Shown here piece by piece: positions 1 to 7,694 of a stretch of 10,069 bases of DNA. Origin of the DNA: Flavobacteriaceae bacterium. Its GTDB lineage: Bacteria; Bacteroidota; Bacteroidia; Flavobacteriales; Flavobacteriaceae. The stretch's first letter is position 1; every line of letters begins with the position of its first letter. The position numbers and the translations under genes are program-made. Location: NCBI GenBank assembly GCA_030625995.1, contig DAOUPU010000078.1:1-10069 (forward strand), given 5' to 3'. Under the pieces are notes generated by a model. That model searched no databases. It was not told the origin of the DNA and saw only the letters and a list, made by a program, of their open reading frames with translations.

Positions 1-347
1 AAGAATTGATTATTTTTCCGGATAATATAGAAGTATTCGATACGGATGTTGTGGTTGCGTATATTTTGACCGATGTTGTTGATGGATTAGATGTTTGGGA
101 GCCATTACCACAAACCCTGTTCTTAGGAGATGAAATTTTATTATATGGATTCAATCATACAGCAGTGGATATCCTTTTCTTTTTGGATGGGACGGTAGAT
201 TTAAATAATTTATCACCTGATTTTACCGATAATATCATTTTTAGAGTTGCTATTTTGCCGGCTGATATGGCTGAAAATGTTAATATTAATAGTTTGGAGA
301 GCGTAATGAGCGCCTTAGAAAACAAAGAGATAATGCAACTGAATTGA
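1..347 (+). CDS. C-terminal part of a flavobacterial secreted protein/lipoprotein (5' end outside window)
   Basis: The reading frame is open to the left edge (the codon before the first possible TTG start, at 3-5, is GAA), so this is the 3' part of a longer gene and the TTG at 6 should not be taken as its start. About 115 residues are visible, ending in TGA at 345-347. The sequence is acidic and rich in beta-strand formers, with segments DVWEPLPQTLFLG, HTAVDILFFLDGTVDL and FRVAILPADMAENVN. From memory this resembles the C-terminal half of a small flavobacterial lipoprotein family that often begins with a collagen-like Gly-Pro-Pro stretch and is sometimes mislabelled dihydrolipoamide dehydrogenase. 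No catalytic motif is seen and the function is unknown. It converges with the operon on the other strand and is followed by a strong terminator. The coding call is sound; the family assignment is only moderately sure because the N-terminus is missing. Confidence 0.75.
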   Translation, partial: ELIIFPDNIEVFDTDVVVAYILTDVVDGLDVWEPLPQTLFLGDEILLYGFNHTAVDILFFLDGTVDLNNLSPDFTDNIIFRVAILPADMAENVNINSLESVMSALENKEIMQLN

Positions 348-378
348 TAAACAGAGGACTTAATTATATAATCAAAGA

Positions 379-406
379 CCAGTAAAATTATTTACTGGTT
401 TTTTTT
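379..406 (+). terminator. Rho-independent terminator after the left-edge gene
   Basis: A perfect 8-bp stem, CCAGTAAA (379-386) with TTTACTGG (391-398), encloses the loop ATTA and is followed at once by eight T residues (399-406). A/G bases just upstream can pair with the T run and lengthen the stem. It lies 31 bp after the stop codon at 347. On the minus strand the same hairpin is followed by an interrupted T-rich stretch, so it might also weakly end the convergent operon, whose last gene stops at 457. Confidence 0.88.
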
Positions 407-456
407 GTGGGACCATAATAAACAAATTCTCTATATCCTACGCAGAATTATAAGGA

Positions 457-1521
457 TCAAACTCTTTCTAATTTAATGGGATAAGTTTTATTCGCATTCC
501 ATTGGCATACATACAAATTTTTATCGTTATCAACACAAACATCATGACAATGATTAAAAAGTGGAATATCTTGAGTGATCAATCTTAATTTATCGTTTTC
601 ATAAACCGGCGCAGTACCACCCGGGTTAGAAATCACTTTGTTATTTTTGTCTAAAATGGTGATAAAACCGGAATCCGAAGTTCTGTTTAAATATTTTAAT
701 CTCGACCAGCACACTCCTGAATACAAGATGTCATCATCTAGAACAGCTCTGCACACATAAGCTCCGGGTAAGAATACAGTATCTATATAATCACCTTCAA
801 GGGTAAATCTCTTAAAAGAATTATGTCCTCTTGAGGTACACATCAAAGTAATATTATTTGGATCTCTCTTGTCGATGGCTACACCGTGTGCTGTTGCAAA
901 TTGATCTTCATTATCACCTGCACCTCCCCAATGTTTTATATATTCACCTTCAGGACTGTATTGGATAATATACTGAGAGCCGTATCCATCTGCCACATAA
1001 ATATCTCCATTATCAGCAATTGCCGTCTCAGTAGGTTTATAATTATCAGATTCATTATAAATTCCAATTTCCTTTGGGCTTGGTAATATTAGCAATACTT
1101 TTCCATCGGTTGTGGTTTTGATAACTTTACCGGAGTTAGGATCGGTTATATACAGTACTTCCTGATCTCCTTCATCAAATAATGTCAACCCATGTGCCGA
1201 TGCCAGATCTAAGGTCCATGAATTTAATAATTTACCGGATTTGTCGTATATGATAATATTATTTCTGGGTTCGTCAGTGGTCATAATTAATCTTCCTTTC
1301 GTATCCATTACCATTTCATGACAATTATTAACCGGGGTTGTAGCTGGGTTTAAATTTCCCCATTCTTGATGTACCCGGTATCTGAAATCTCCATGTCCAA
1401 TTATTTGTTCGCTCAGAATAGATCTATTAATAATTCCAAAGGAGTGAATTGCCGGGCTAACTGCAAGGCCACCGACTGCAAGACCTGATATTTTAATGAA
1501 TTTTCTTCTATTGCTTTTCAT
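457..1521 (-). CDS. Tat-exported six-bladed beta-propeller (NHL/PAL-like)
   Basis: A 354-aa exported protein. It begins with a twin-arginine signal (NRRKFIK, residues 4-10, then a hydrophobic stretch to about 28), so it probably crosses the membrane folded. The rest is a run of NHL-type propeller blades, with repeated strand pairs such as GRLIMTTD, EVLYITD, GDIYVADGY and KNLYVCQ. Compared from memory with rat peptidyl-hydroxyglycine alpha-amidating lyase (PAL), the three histidines that bind zinc there have counterparts here in the same settings: AHG at H110, AHG at H212 and CHD at H326, with D327 at the calcium-linked Asp. Y180 (DGY) and R231 match the proposed catalytic Tyr and one Arg. These residues suggest a metal-dependent lyase or hydrolase site, but substrate and reaction are unknown. 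It is the last gene of the operon, 18 bp after the DUF2231 gene. ATG at 1521 is chosen because it places the Tat motif at the N-terminus. Confidence 0.9.
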   Translation of the reverse strand: MKSNRRKFIKISGLAVGGLAVSPAIHSFGIINRSILSEQIIGHGDFRYRVHQEWGNLNPATTPVNNCHEMVMDTKGRLIMTTDEPRNNIIIYDKSGKLLNSWTLDLASAHGLTLFDEGDQEVLYITDPNSGKVIKTTTDGKVLLILPSPKEIGIYNESDNYKPTETAIADNGDIYVADGYGSQYIIQYSPEGEYIKHWGGAGDNEDQFATAHGVAIDKRDPNNITLMCTSRGHNSFKRFTLEGDYIDTVFLPGAYVCRAVLDDDILYSGVCWSRLKYLNRTSDSGFITILDKNNKVISNPGGTAPVYENDKLRLITQDIPLFNHCHDVCVDNDKNLYVCQWNANKTYPIKLERV

Positions 1522-1539
1522 GATATTATATTTTTCTCT

Positions 1540-2919
1540 TTAGTTTAAATTTGCAACTATCTCTATATGTGAATATTTATCAGATATATTTTGTATTTCT
1601 TCTTTTGAAATGTCTGTTTTCCAAACAAATAATTTTGCCAATGATGGCATCAGCACAAGTTTTTCTAAACTCTCATTTGATATTTTAGTATTATACATAT
1701 TTATCGAAGTGAGGTACTTGAAATTTTCTATATAATATAAAGACCCGTCAGTAAGCGGGTTAGAATGAACGTTTAGTCTGGTTAAGTTCGTAAAGTCAGT
1801 AATAACGCTTAACATATCATCCGTTAAATTACAATTGCTTAGATCTAACCATGTAATTTGATTTTTGGCCAAAAGTAATTTTTCCATTTGCGATTTTCTT
1901 ATAGAATCTCCCTTATAAGTAACAGAGATCATATTACTGTTTTCACCCATAACATCAATTGTAAAATTATTTTTAGCTATTTCAGATATTACCGACATAG
2001 ATAAGCTATCTACTTTTACTTTTTCATAATGAGCTTTTGGGTTGTAGTCTAAATTATAATCACGTAAGAGCGTGATTATTAATTCTTCATCTAACTCCTT
2101 AGAGAAATTGAATTTAGAGATACTATCTGCGCCATTTCTCATCCACCACTCAATAATTTGGATCTCACCATAGGTCATCGGACTTCCCTTTGGGGGCATA
2201 AATTTTTTATGCCCTTTAGGTAGTGTAACACGATTTAACCATTCACTTTTAAAAGGGGTCTTGGTGTTGATTATTGTACCATTATCTCCTCCCTTAAAAA
2301 TTTCCTTGTAATTAGTTAGGAGTAATCCTCCTTCGAGTTTATTAGAATTATGACAATTTGTGCATTTTTTATCTAGGATTGGCTGTATTAATTTAGGAAA
2401 AACCTGAATAGAATCAGGGTGTATATCGGTAAATAGATCATTATTTGTTTTAATTTCTACACCAGCGATATTTTTTATAAAATTTGGTGCATACTGAATT
2501 AAATAGGTGTCTCCATGAGTTAAATTCCCCCCTAAATGGCCGGTAGCACCAACCAATACCATCACAAGAGCAAGGCTTATATAAAATATAACCTTTTGGA
2601 GTCTTATTTTATTGGTTTTTAGTAGCCAGGCGAAAAAAGATAATGCAGTAAGTATTATTCCAAGCCATTTGTGCCAAAAAAGAGTATCATCATCATATCC
2701 TCCTTGTAAAGAAAGTAGCCATCCAATAAAAATTGCACCCAAAGAGGATATTCCACCCCAAAACAGAGTGAATGATATTGCAGGATTTAACGCTCTTGCA
2801 TAGTTTTTGCCTTTTAATGAAATTATCTGCATTAATCCGGCCAATAACAAAATTCCTATGGGCATGTGAACAACCAAGGGGTGAAAACGCCCTAAAAATG
2901 TCACTATATTTTCTTCCAT
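1540..2919 (-). CDS. DUF2231 membrane protein fused to PSCyt1 c-type cytochrome and leucine-rich repeats
   Basis: A 459-aa inner-membrane protein with three parts. Residues 1-135 look like DUF2231: four membrane helices (about 16-35, 46-70, 83-100, 109-126) with histidines H13 and H18 (FHPLVVHMP) and H127/H135 (GHLGGNLTHG), which could bind haem b or metal; that is inference. Residues about 165-265 form a planctomycete-type cytochrome c domain (PSCyt1): the haem attachment site is CTNCH (C186, C189, H190) and M241 in FMPP is the likely second axial ligand. Residues 355-450 are four consecutive 24-residue leucine-rich repeats with no gap, starting at 355, 379, 403 and 427. The soluble parts should face the periplasm, where haem c is attached. 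It is third in the operon, 18 bp from each neighbour. It probably anchors or passes electrons for the exported partners, with the LRR as a docking surface; no function is established. Confidence 0.9.
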   Translation of the reverse strand: MEENIVTFLGRFHPLVVHMPIGILLLAGLMQIISLKGKNYARALNPAISFTLFWGGISSLGAIFIGWLLSLQGGYDDDTLFWHKWLGIILTALSFFAWLLKTNKIRLQKVIFYISLALVMVLVGATGHLGGNLTHGDTYLIQYAPNFIKNIAGVEIKTNNDLFTDIHPDSIQVFPKLIQPILDKKCTNCHNSNKLEGGLLLTNYKEIFKGGDNGTIINTKTPFKSEWLNRVTLPKGHKKFMPPKGSPMTYGEIQIIEWWMRNGADSISKFNFSKELDEELIITLLRDYNLDYNPKAHYEKVKVDSLSMSVISEIAKNNFTIDVMGENSNMISVTYKGDSIRKSQMEKLLLAKNQITWLDLSNCNLTDDMLSVITDFTNLTRLNVHSNPLTDGSLYYIENFKYLTSINMYNTKISNESLEKLVLMPSLAKLFVWKTDISKEEIQNISDKYSHIEIVANLN

Positions 2920-2937
2920 TTTTTGCTAGATTATCAA

Positions 2938-4386
2938 TTAGGATAAAATATCTTTTACAACATTTCCGCTAACATCAGTAAGACGAAATCTTCTGCCTTG
3001 ATACTTATAAATTAGTCGTTCATGATCTATTCCCATAAGGTGCATTAGGGTAGCCTGAAAATCATGCACATGAACCGGATTCTCAATAATATTATAACCA
3101 AATTCATCGGTACCTCCATATACCATTCCCTTTTTAACTCCTGCTCCGGCCATAAAAATTGTAAAACATTTAGGATGGTGATCTCTACCATAGTCAACTG
3201 GAGTTAAAGCCCCTTGAGAATAATTGGTCCTTCCGAATTCACCTCCCCATATTACTAAGGTATCTTCAAGAAGACCTCTCTGTTTTAGATCTTTTATCAA
3301 TGCGGCCGTTGGTTGATCGGTTTCTTTGCACTGTCTCTTCATAAGTTCAGGTAATCCTCCATGTGCGTCCCATCCCTGATGGTACAATTGGATGAATTTT
3401 ACATCTTTTTCTACAAGTCTTCTTGCCAACAGACAATTTGCGGCATAGGTTCCGGGTTTTTTGCTGTCCGGTCCGTACATGTCATAAATATATTCCGGCT
3501 CACCTTCTGTATTCATTATTTCAGGAACCGAAGTTTGCATTTTAAATGCCATTTCATATTGTGAGATTCTCGCTTTTATTTCAGGGTCCCCATACTCATT
3601 ATATTGTAAATTTTGTAATTGCTCCAATTGATCCAGTTGATCTTTTCTAATCTCAGGAGTAACCCCTGGTGGGTTTTGTAAAAAAAGAACAGGGTCCTTA
3701 CCCGGCCTGAATGGAATTCCTTGATGTTCAGATGGAAGAAAACCGTTTCCCCATAGTCTTGAATACAGTGGTTGTCCAAATTTGTCTTTGGTAACCAATA
3801 CGACAAAATTTGGTAGGTTTTCATTGTCAGATCCGAGTCCGTAACTAACCCATGATCCTATGGAAGGTCTTCCTGGAAATTGTGAACCTGTTTGAATAAA
3901 AGTAGCCGCAGGGTCATGGTTAATGGCATCCGTTTGCATGGATTTAATAAAGCACAATTCATCAGTGATCTCAGCGGTATATGGCATTAATTCACTAACC
4001 CAGGCCCCATTCTTACCTCTTTGATTAAATTTGAATATGGAACCAGCCAAAGGAAAGGAGGTCTGTCCTGCCGTCATACCCGTTAATCGCTGCCCTTTTC
4101 TTATACTTTCAGGAAGTTCTTGCCCGTTTAATTTGGTCAATAATGGTTTGTAATCAAATAGATCTAACTGAGAAGGGGCACCACTCTGAAATAAATAGAT
4201 CACTCTTTTTACTTTTGGAGGAAAATGTGGTTTTCCAATCGTTGGATATCCATTTAAGCCTCCCAAGGTAGAAGCGTTCAAGCCCAGAGGATTCATCAAC
4301 GAACTTAAAGCCACGGCACCAAGACCTAAAGATGTTTTGGTTAGAAAATCTCTTCGAGAATAATTTTTATTTTCTTGATCACACAT
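2938..4386 (-). CDS. Tat-exported DUF1501 family protein
   Basis: A 482-aa protein with a textbook twin-arginine signal, SRRDFLTK (residues 10-17), followed by a hydrophobic segment to about 38. The body carries the DUF1501 hallmarks: FQSGAPSQLDLFD (66-78), INHDPA (155-160), GWDAHGG (338-344), GGEFGRT (381-387), GRDHHP (400-405) and VHVHDF (438-443). DUF1501 is placed in the alkaline phosphatase/sulfatase superfamily; the Asp and His residues in these motifs (D340, H342, D402, H403, H404, H439, H441) are good candidates for metal ligands. Whether it has hydrolase activity is unproven. The length is normal for the family. The gene starts 11 bp after the DUF1553 cytochrome gene, a pairing common in Planctomycetes and Bacteroidota, which argues that the two products work together. 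Export in folded form would fit a cofactor loaded in the cytoplasm. The family call is very secure. Confidence 0.95.
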   Translation of the reverse strand: MCDQENKNYSRRDFLTKTSLGLGAVALSSLMNPLGLNASTLGGLNGYPTIGKPHFPPKVKRVIYLFQSGAPSQLDLFDYKPLLTKLNGQELPESIRKGQRLTGMTAGQTSFPLAGSIFKFNQRGKNGAWVSELMPYTAEITDELCFIKSMQTDAINHDPAATFIQTGSQFPGRPSIGSWVSYGLGSDNENLPNFVVLVTKDKFGQPLYSRLWGNGFLPSEHQGIPFRPGKDPVLFLQNPPGVTPEIRKDQLDQLEQLQNLQYNEYGDPEIKARISQYEMAFKMQTSVPEIMNTEGEPEYIYDMYGPDSKKPGTYAANCLLARRLVEKDVKFIQLYHQGWDAHGGLPELMKRQCKETDQPTAALIKDLKQRGLLEDTLVIWGGEFGRTNYSQGALTPVDYGRDHHPKCFTIFMAGAGVKKGMVYGGTDEFGYNIIENPVHVHDFQATLMHLMGIDHERLIYKYQGRRFRLTDVSGNVVKDILS

Positions 4387-4397
4387 GTTTTAGGTTT

Positions 4398-7300
4398 TTA
4401 TCTTTTCATATACATTTCATCCATATTAAATAGGGTATTAGCTACAACGGTCATCGCTGCCATTTCGGAGGGGTTATATTGATTCGGTATTCGATAATCC
4501 CCAACAGATAAAAATTCAACAGCACCGTTTATATCTAGATTGAATTTTTCAAATTCTTGATTGTACAGGGTTGAAAGTATCTCCAACTCTCTATTGGAAG
4601 GCATTCTACTTAATGTCAGCTGAAATCCAATGGAAATTTGTGCATCTAAAGTATCTTTGCCTTCCGTTTTCATCCTGTAGGCCATTGCCCTGGAGGCTTC
4701 AACGAATTGCGGATCATTTAACAATATTAGTGCTTGCAAAGGTGTATTGGTTCTTTCTCTTGTGATCATGCAGATGTCTCTGGAAGGCATGTCAAAAATT
4801 GTAAGATATGGAGGGGGAGAAGTTCTCTTGATAAAGGTATACATACTCTTCCTATATTGCTTCTCGTCATGGTCTTGTACATAATTTTTAAGATAATGTG
4901 AAAAATTACCTTTTTCTAACCAAAGCCCTTCTGGTTGATAGGGTTTAACCGATTCTCCACCTACTTTATTATTGTATAAACCACTGGATATTAATGCATT
5001 ATTACGAATAAATTCAGCTTGCCGTCTATAACTTGGTGCTCTGGCTAATAGCAGATTATCAGGATCAAGTTCCCTTATTTCTTTAGAAGCTATCGAACTT
5101 TGCTTATAGGTATAGCTTGTAACCATTTTCCTGATTAATTTTCGAACATCCCATCCGGATTCCATAAAGTCAATGGCTAGCCAGTCTATTAATTTTGCAT
5201 GGGTTGGTGAGGCACCTTGATTTCCAAAGTCATTCGCTGTGGTTACAAGGCCTCTGCCAAATATCATTTGCCAGTACCTGTTAACAGTTACTCTTGCTGT
5301 TAGAGGGTTGTTTTTGTTAAATAACCATTGACTCAAGCCCAATCTGTTTTTTGGATATTCCGATGAAAATTCAAGTATCGTTGGAGGTGTACCTCTATGA
5401 ACTTCTTCTTTGGGCTTGTCATATTCACCTCGTTCCAGGATATAAGTTTTCCTTTGTGGTTTCATTTCTTCCATTACCATCATTTCTTTAATGGAATCAA
5501 CTATTTGCAATTTATCTTTATATAAATTCTTCAATGCGGTGGCTTGATGTAAATAATCAAATTCACTTGGCCCCCAAATAATTGGTTCTTCACCCAGCTT
5601 GGATTGTTCATAAACTGAAGAAACCTGTGAAGATAAAATTTCCGTATCATAAATGGTCAGTTGATCCAGCATTCCTATATAAATTCCATTGTCGCCCGTC
5701 TGTCCGCGAGGAGATTTCCCAACAATTAAATCACCTTTTCTATTCGGTATCATACTTTTATACAATCGATCGTATTCTATAAACTGTGGTATATCCTCTC
5801 CATTGATATAAATATGTAATCCGGAAGCCTTGGCTGAACCATCATAGGTCAATAATAGATGTGTCCATTCTCCAATGGGTATTGTATCTTTTGTTTTTAC
5901 CTGTATATAATTGTTAGGAATTGCACTGATTAACAGAGAGGATACATACCCGTCGGCATCAAGATGTAGATCCCAACCTTTGTAAACCTCAGGTTTCCCG
6001 GAGGAATTTCCAATGATTGTCATAGTCTTACCCTCTGTAGCTCTTTTATCGGGATTGACCCAAATAGAAATAGAAAAGGCATCATAAATTTCAAATGCTT
6101 CCAAACCTGTAAGATCAATTCTGTCATATTGATAGTCAAATTTTGGAGCCAGACCAAACATTCCATTGACTAGTTCAACATCTTTTCCGAGTTTAGAACT
6201 TCTATTTCCGTCCAGATATATTATTTTTTCTTTTTTTGCTGTTTTCTCGAAGGAATGATGTAGAACAGATTTTGTTGGTTTGAATAAGTCCGATTTTTTA
6301 AAATCTATATTATTTGCAAATTCTTTCTTTTTTGGACGGATACTCTGTTCGAGGGAATCAATTTTAGAATTTATATTCGCGATATTCTTGTCTTCTTCTT
6401 CACTACTTATAAACATTAAAGGGCCAAAATCTCCGTCATCAGCAGTCATTCCCAGTTCTTTATTATTGTTAAAAAAAGCAAATAGCTTAAAATAATCCTC
6501 TTGAGATATGGGGTCAAATTTATGATCATGACATCTGGCGCATTCCATTGTTAATCCGAGAAAAGCAGTGCCAAAAGTATTTGTTCTGTTGGCAACATAA
6601 TCTATTCTAAATTCTTCATCAATGGCACCACCTTCTGCCGTCATAGGGTGATTTCTATTAAAGCCTGTGGCAAGAATTTGCTCTTTTGTAGCATTTGGAA
6701 GGAGATCTCCGGCTAATTGTTCTGTTACGAACTCATCATAAGGTTTGTTCTCTCTAAAAGCATTAATTACCCAATCTCTCCATGGCCACATATACCTTAG
6801 ACCATCTGCATGATAACCGTGTGAATCACTATATCTGGCGAGATCCAACCACTCTAAGGTCATACGTTCAGCATAAGAATCTGAATCTAACAGGCGATCT
6901 ACTACTTTCTCATATGCTTCAGAACTGTTGTCATTTAGAAAAGAATTTATTTCATCTATAGTGGGGGGTAAGCCTGTCAGATCTATAGTAACTCTTCTTA
7001 GTAGCTGTTCTTTACTAGCAGAAGGATTGGCCCCCAAATTATTCTCAAGCAATTTTTCGAATACAAAAAGATCAATTTCATTTTCTGACTCCCAATTTTC
7101 ATCCAATATTGGAAGAGCAGATTTTTCTGGCGGAATAAAAGCCCAATGTTTTTTCCAGAAGGCTCCTTGCTCCACCCATTTAACTATTATAGCCTTTTCT
7201 CTAGGGTTAAGAGTTAAATGCGAGTCTGTGGGAGGCATTATATAATCGAGGTCATCACTTAATATTCGATTGATTACTTCACTTTTATTTAAGTTTCCGG

Positions 7301-7580
7301 GTTTGACTGGGAAATTTCCTTTTAGGGTTTTATCAAAAAGACCGTTTTCCGTGTCAAATCGCATTCCGGCTTTTCTGGTGCCCCCATCTGGCCCGTGACA
7401 TAAATAACATTTATCAGAAAGAATGGGTTTTACATGGATATTATAATCTATGACAACAGGAAGTTCACTATATGGAATTGCAACATACTCCGGTAATTTT
7501 TTTTTACACCCCATCAAAGAAATCAGGAGGAGCATCCAAAACGAAATTTTGAAAAAAAGTTGTCTGTTTTTTGAATACAT
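4398..7580 (-). CDS. Large c-type cytochrome lipoprotein: PSCyt1-DUF1549-LamG-like-DUF1553
   Basis: A 1060-aa exported lipoprotein, first gene of the operon. The signal peptide ends in a lipobox, SLMGC, with C25 the lipidated cysteine. Domains in order: PSCyt1 (about 45-140) with haem site CYLCH (C58, C61, H62) and M115 in IMPP as likely axial ligand; DUF1549/PSCyt2 (about 165-375) with LTGLPPT, SDSHGYHADG and a second haem-type site CARCH (C347, C350, H351); a LamG/concanavalin-like beta sandwich (about 480-655) with SIWVNP and GEWTHLLLTYDG, which often binds carbohydrate; and DUF1553/PSD1 (about 735-1000) with NPLTARVTVNRYW and RERTNTPLQA. Predicted coiled stretches flank the LamG-like part. 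The layout matches full-length planctomycete relatives, so it is not truncated. Function is unknown; redox chemistry near a polymer is a reasonable guess. The 114 bp upstream contain no convincing promoter: the best TAnnTTTG-like match is CATTTTTG (minus strand, 7637-7630), without a -33 TTG. Confidence 0.94.
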   Translation of the reverse strand: MYSKNRQLFFKISFWMLLLISLMGCKKKLPEYVAIPYSELPVVIDYNIHVKPILSDKCYLCHGPDGGTRKAGMRFDTENGLFDKTLKGNFPVKPGNLNKSEVINRILSDDLDYIMPPTDSHLTLNPREKAIIVKWVEQGAFWKKHWAFIPPEKSALPILDENWESENEIDLFVFEKLLENNLGANPSASKEQLLRRVTIDLTGLPPTIDEINSFLNDNSSEAYEKVVDRLLDSDSYAERMTLEWLDLARYSDSHGYHADGLRYMWPWRDWVINAFRENKPYDEFVTEQLAGDLLPNATKEQILATGFNRNHPMTAEGGAIDEEFRIDYVANRTNTFGTAFLGLTMECARCHDHKFDPISQEDYFKLFAFFNNNKELGMTADDGDFGPLMFISSEEEDKNIANINSKIDSLEQSIRPKKKEFANNIDFKKSDLFKPTKSVLHHSFEKTAKKEKIIYLDGNRSSKLGKDVELVNGMFGLAPKFDYQYDRIDLTGLEAFEIYDAFSISIWVNPDKRATEGKTMTIIGNSSGKPEVYKGWDLHLDADGYVSSLLISAIPNNYIQVKTKDTIPIGEWTHLLLTYDGSAKASGLHIYINGEDIPQFIEYDRLYKSMIPNRKGDLIVGKSPRGQTGDNGIYIGMLDQLTIYDTEILSSQVSSVYEQSKLGEEPIIWGPSEFDYLHQATALKNLYKDKLQIVDSIKEMMVMEEMKPQRKTYILERGEYDKPKEEVHRGTPPTILEFSSEYPKNRLGLSQWLFNKNNPLTARVTVNRYWQMIFGRGLVTTANDFGNQGASPTHAKLIDWLAIDFMESGWDVRKLIRKMVTSYTYKQSSIASKEIRELDPDNLLLARAPSYRRQAEFIRNNALISSGLYNNKVGGESVKPYQPEGLWLEKGNFSHYLKNYVQDHDEKQYRKSMYTFIKRTSPPPYLTIFDMPSRDICMITRERTNTPLQALILLNDPQFVEASRAMAYRMKTEGKDTLDAQISIGFQLTLSRMPSNRELEILSTLYNQEFEKFNLDINGAVEFLSVGDYRIPNQYNPSEMAAMTVVANTLFNMDEMYMKR

Positions 7581-7694
7581 GATTTATTTTATAGCGATAT
7601 TATCTTCATTCTCACTTGTGAATAATTTACAAAAATGGTTGGATGGGCCACTAAAATATAATAAATTTCAGAGAATAATAATAATTTATAATAA

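Noticed and set aside
3576..3824. 82-codon minus-strand frame inside the DUF1501 gene
   Set aside because: It overlaps conserved DUF1501 coding sequence in another frame and its composition is not protein-like.
2938..4386. Calling the DUF1501 product a sulfatase
   Set aside because: The fold relationship is plausible, but the sulfatase CxPxR/SxPxR formylglycine signature is not seen, so only the family name is given.
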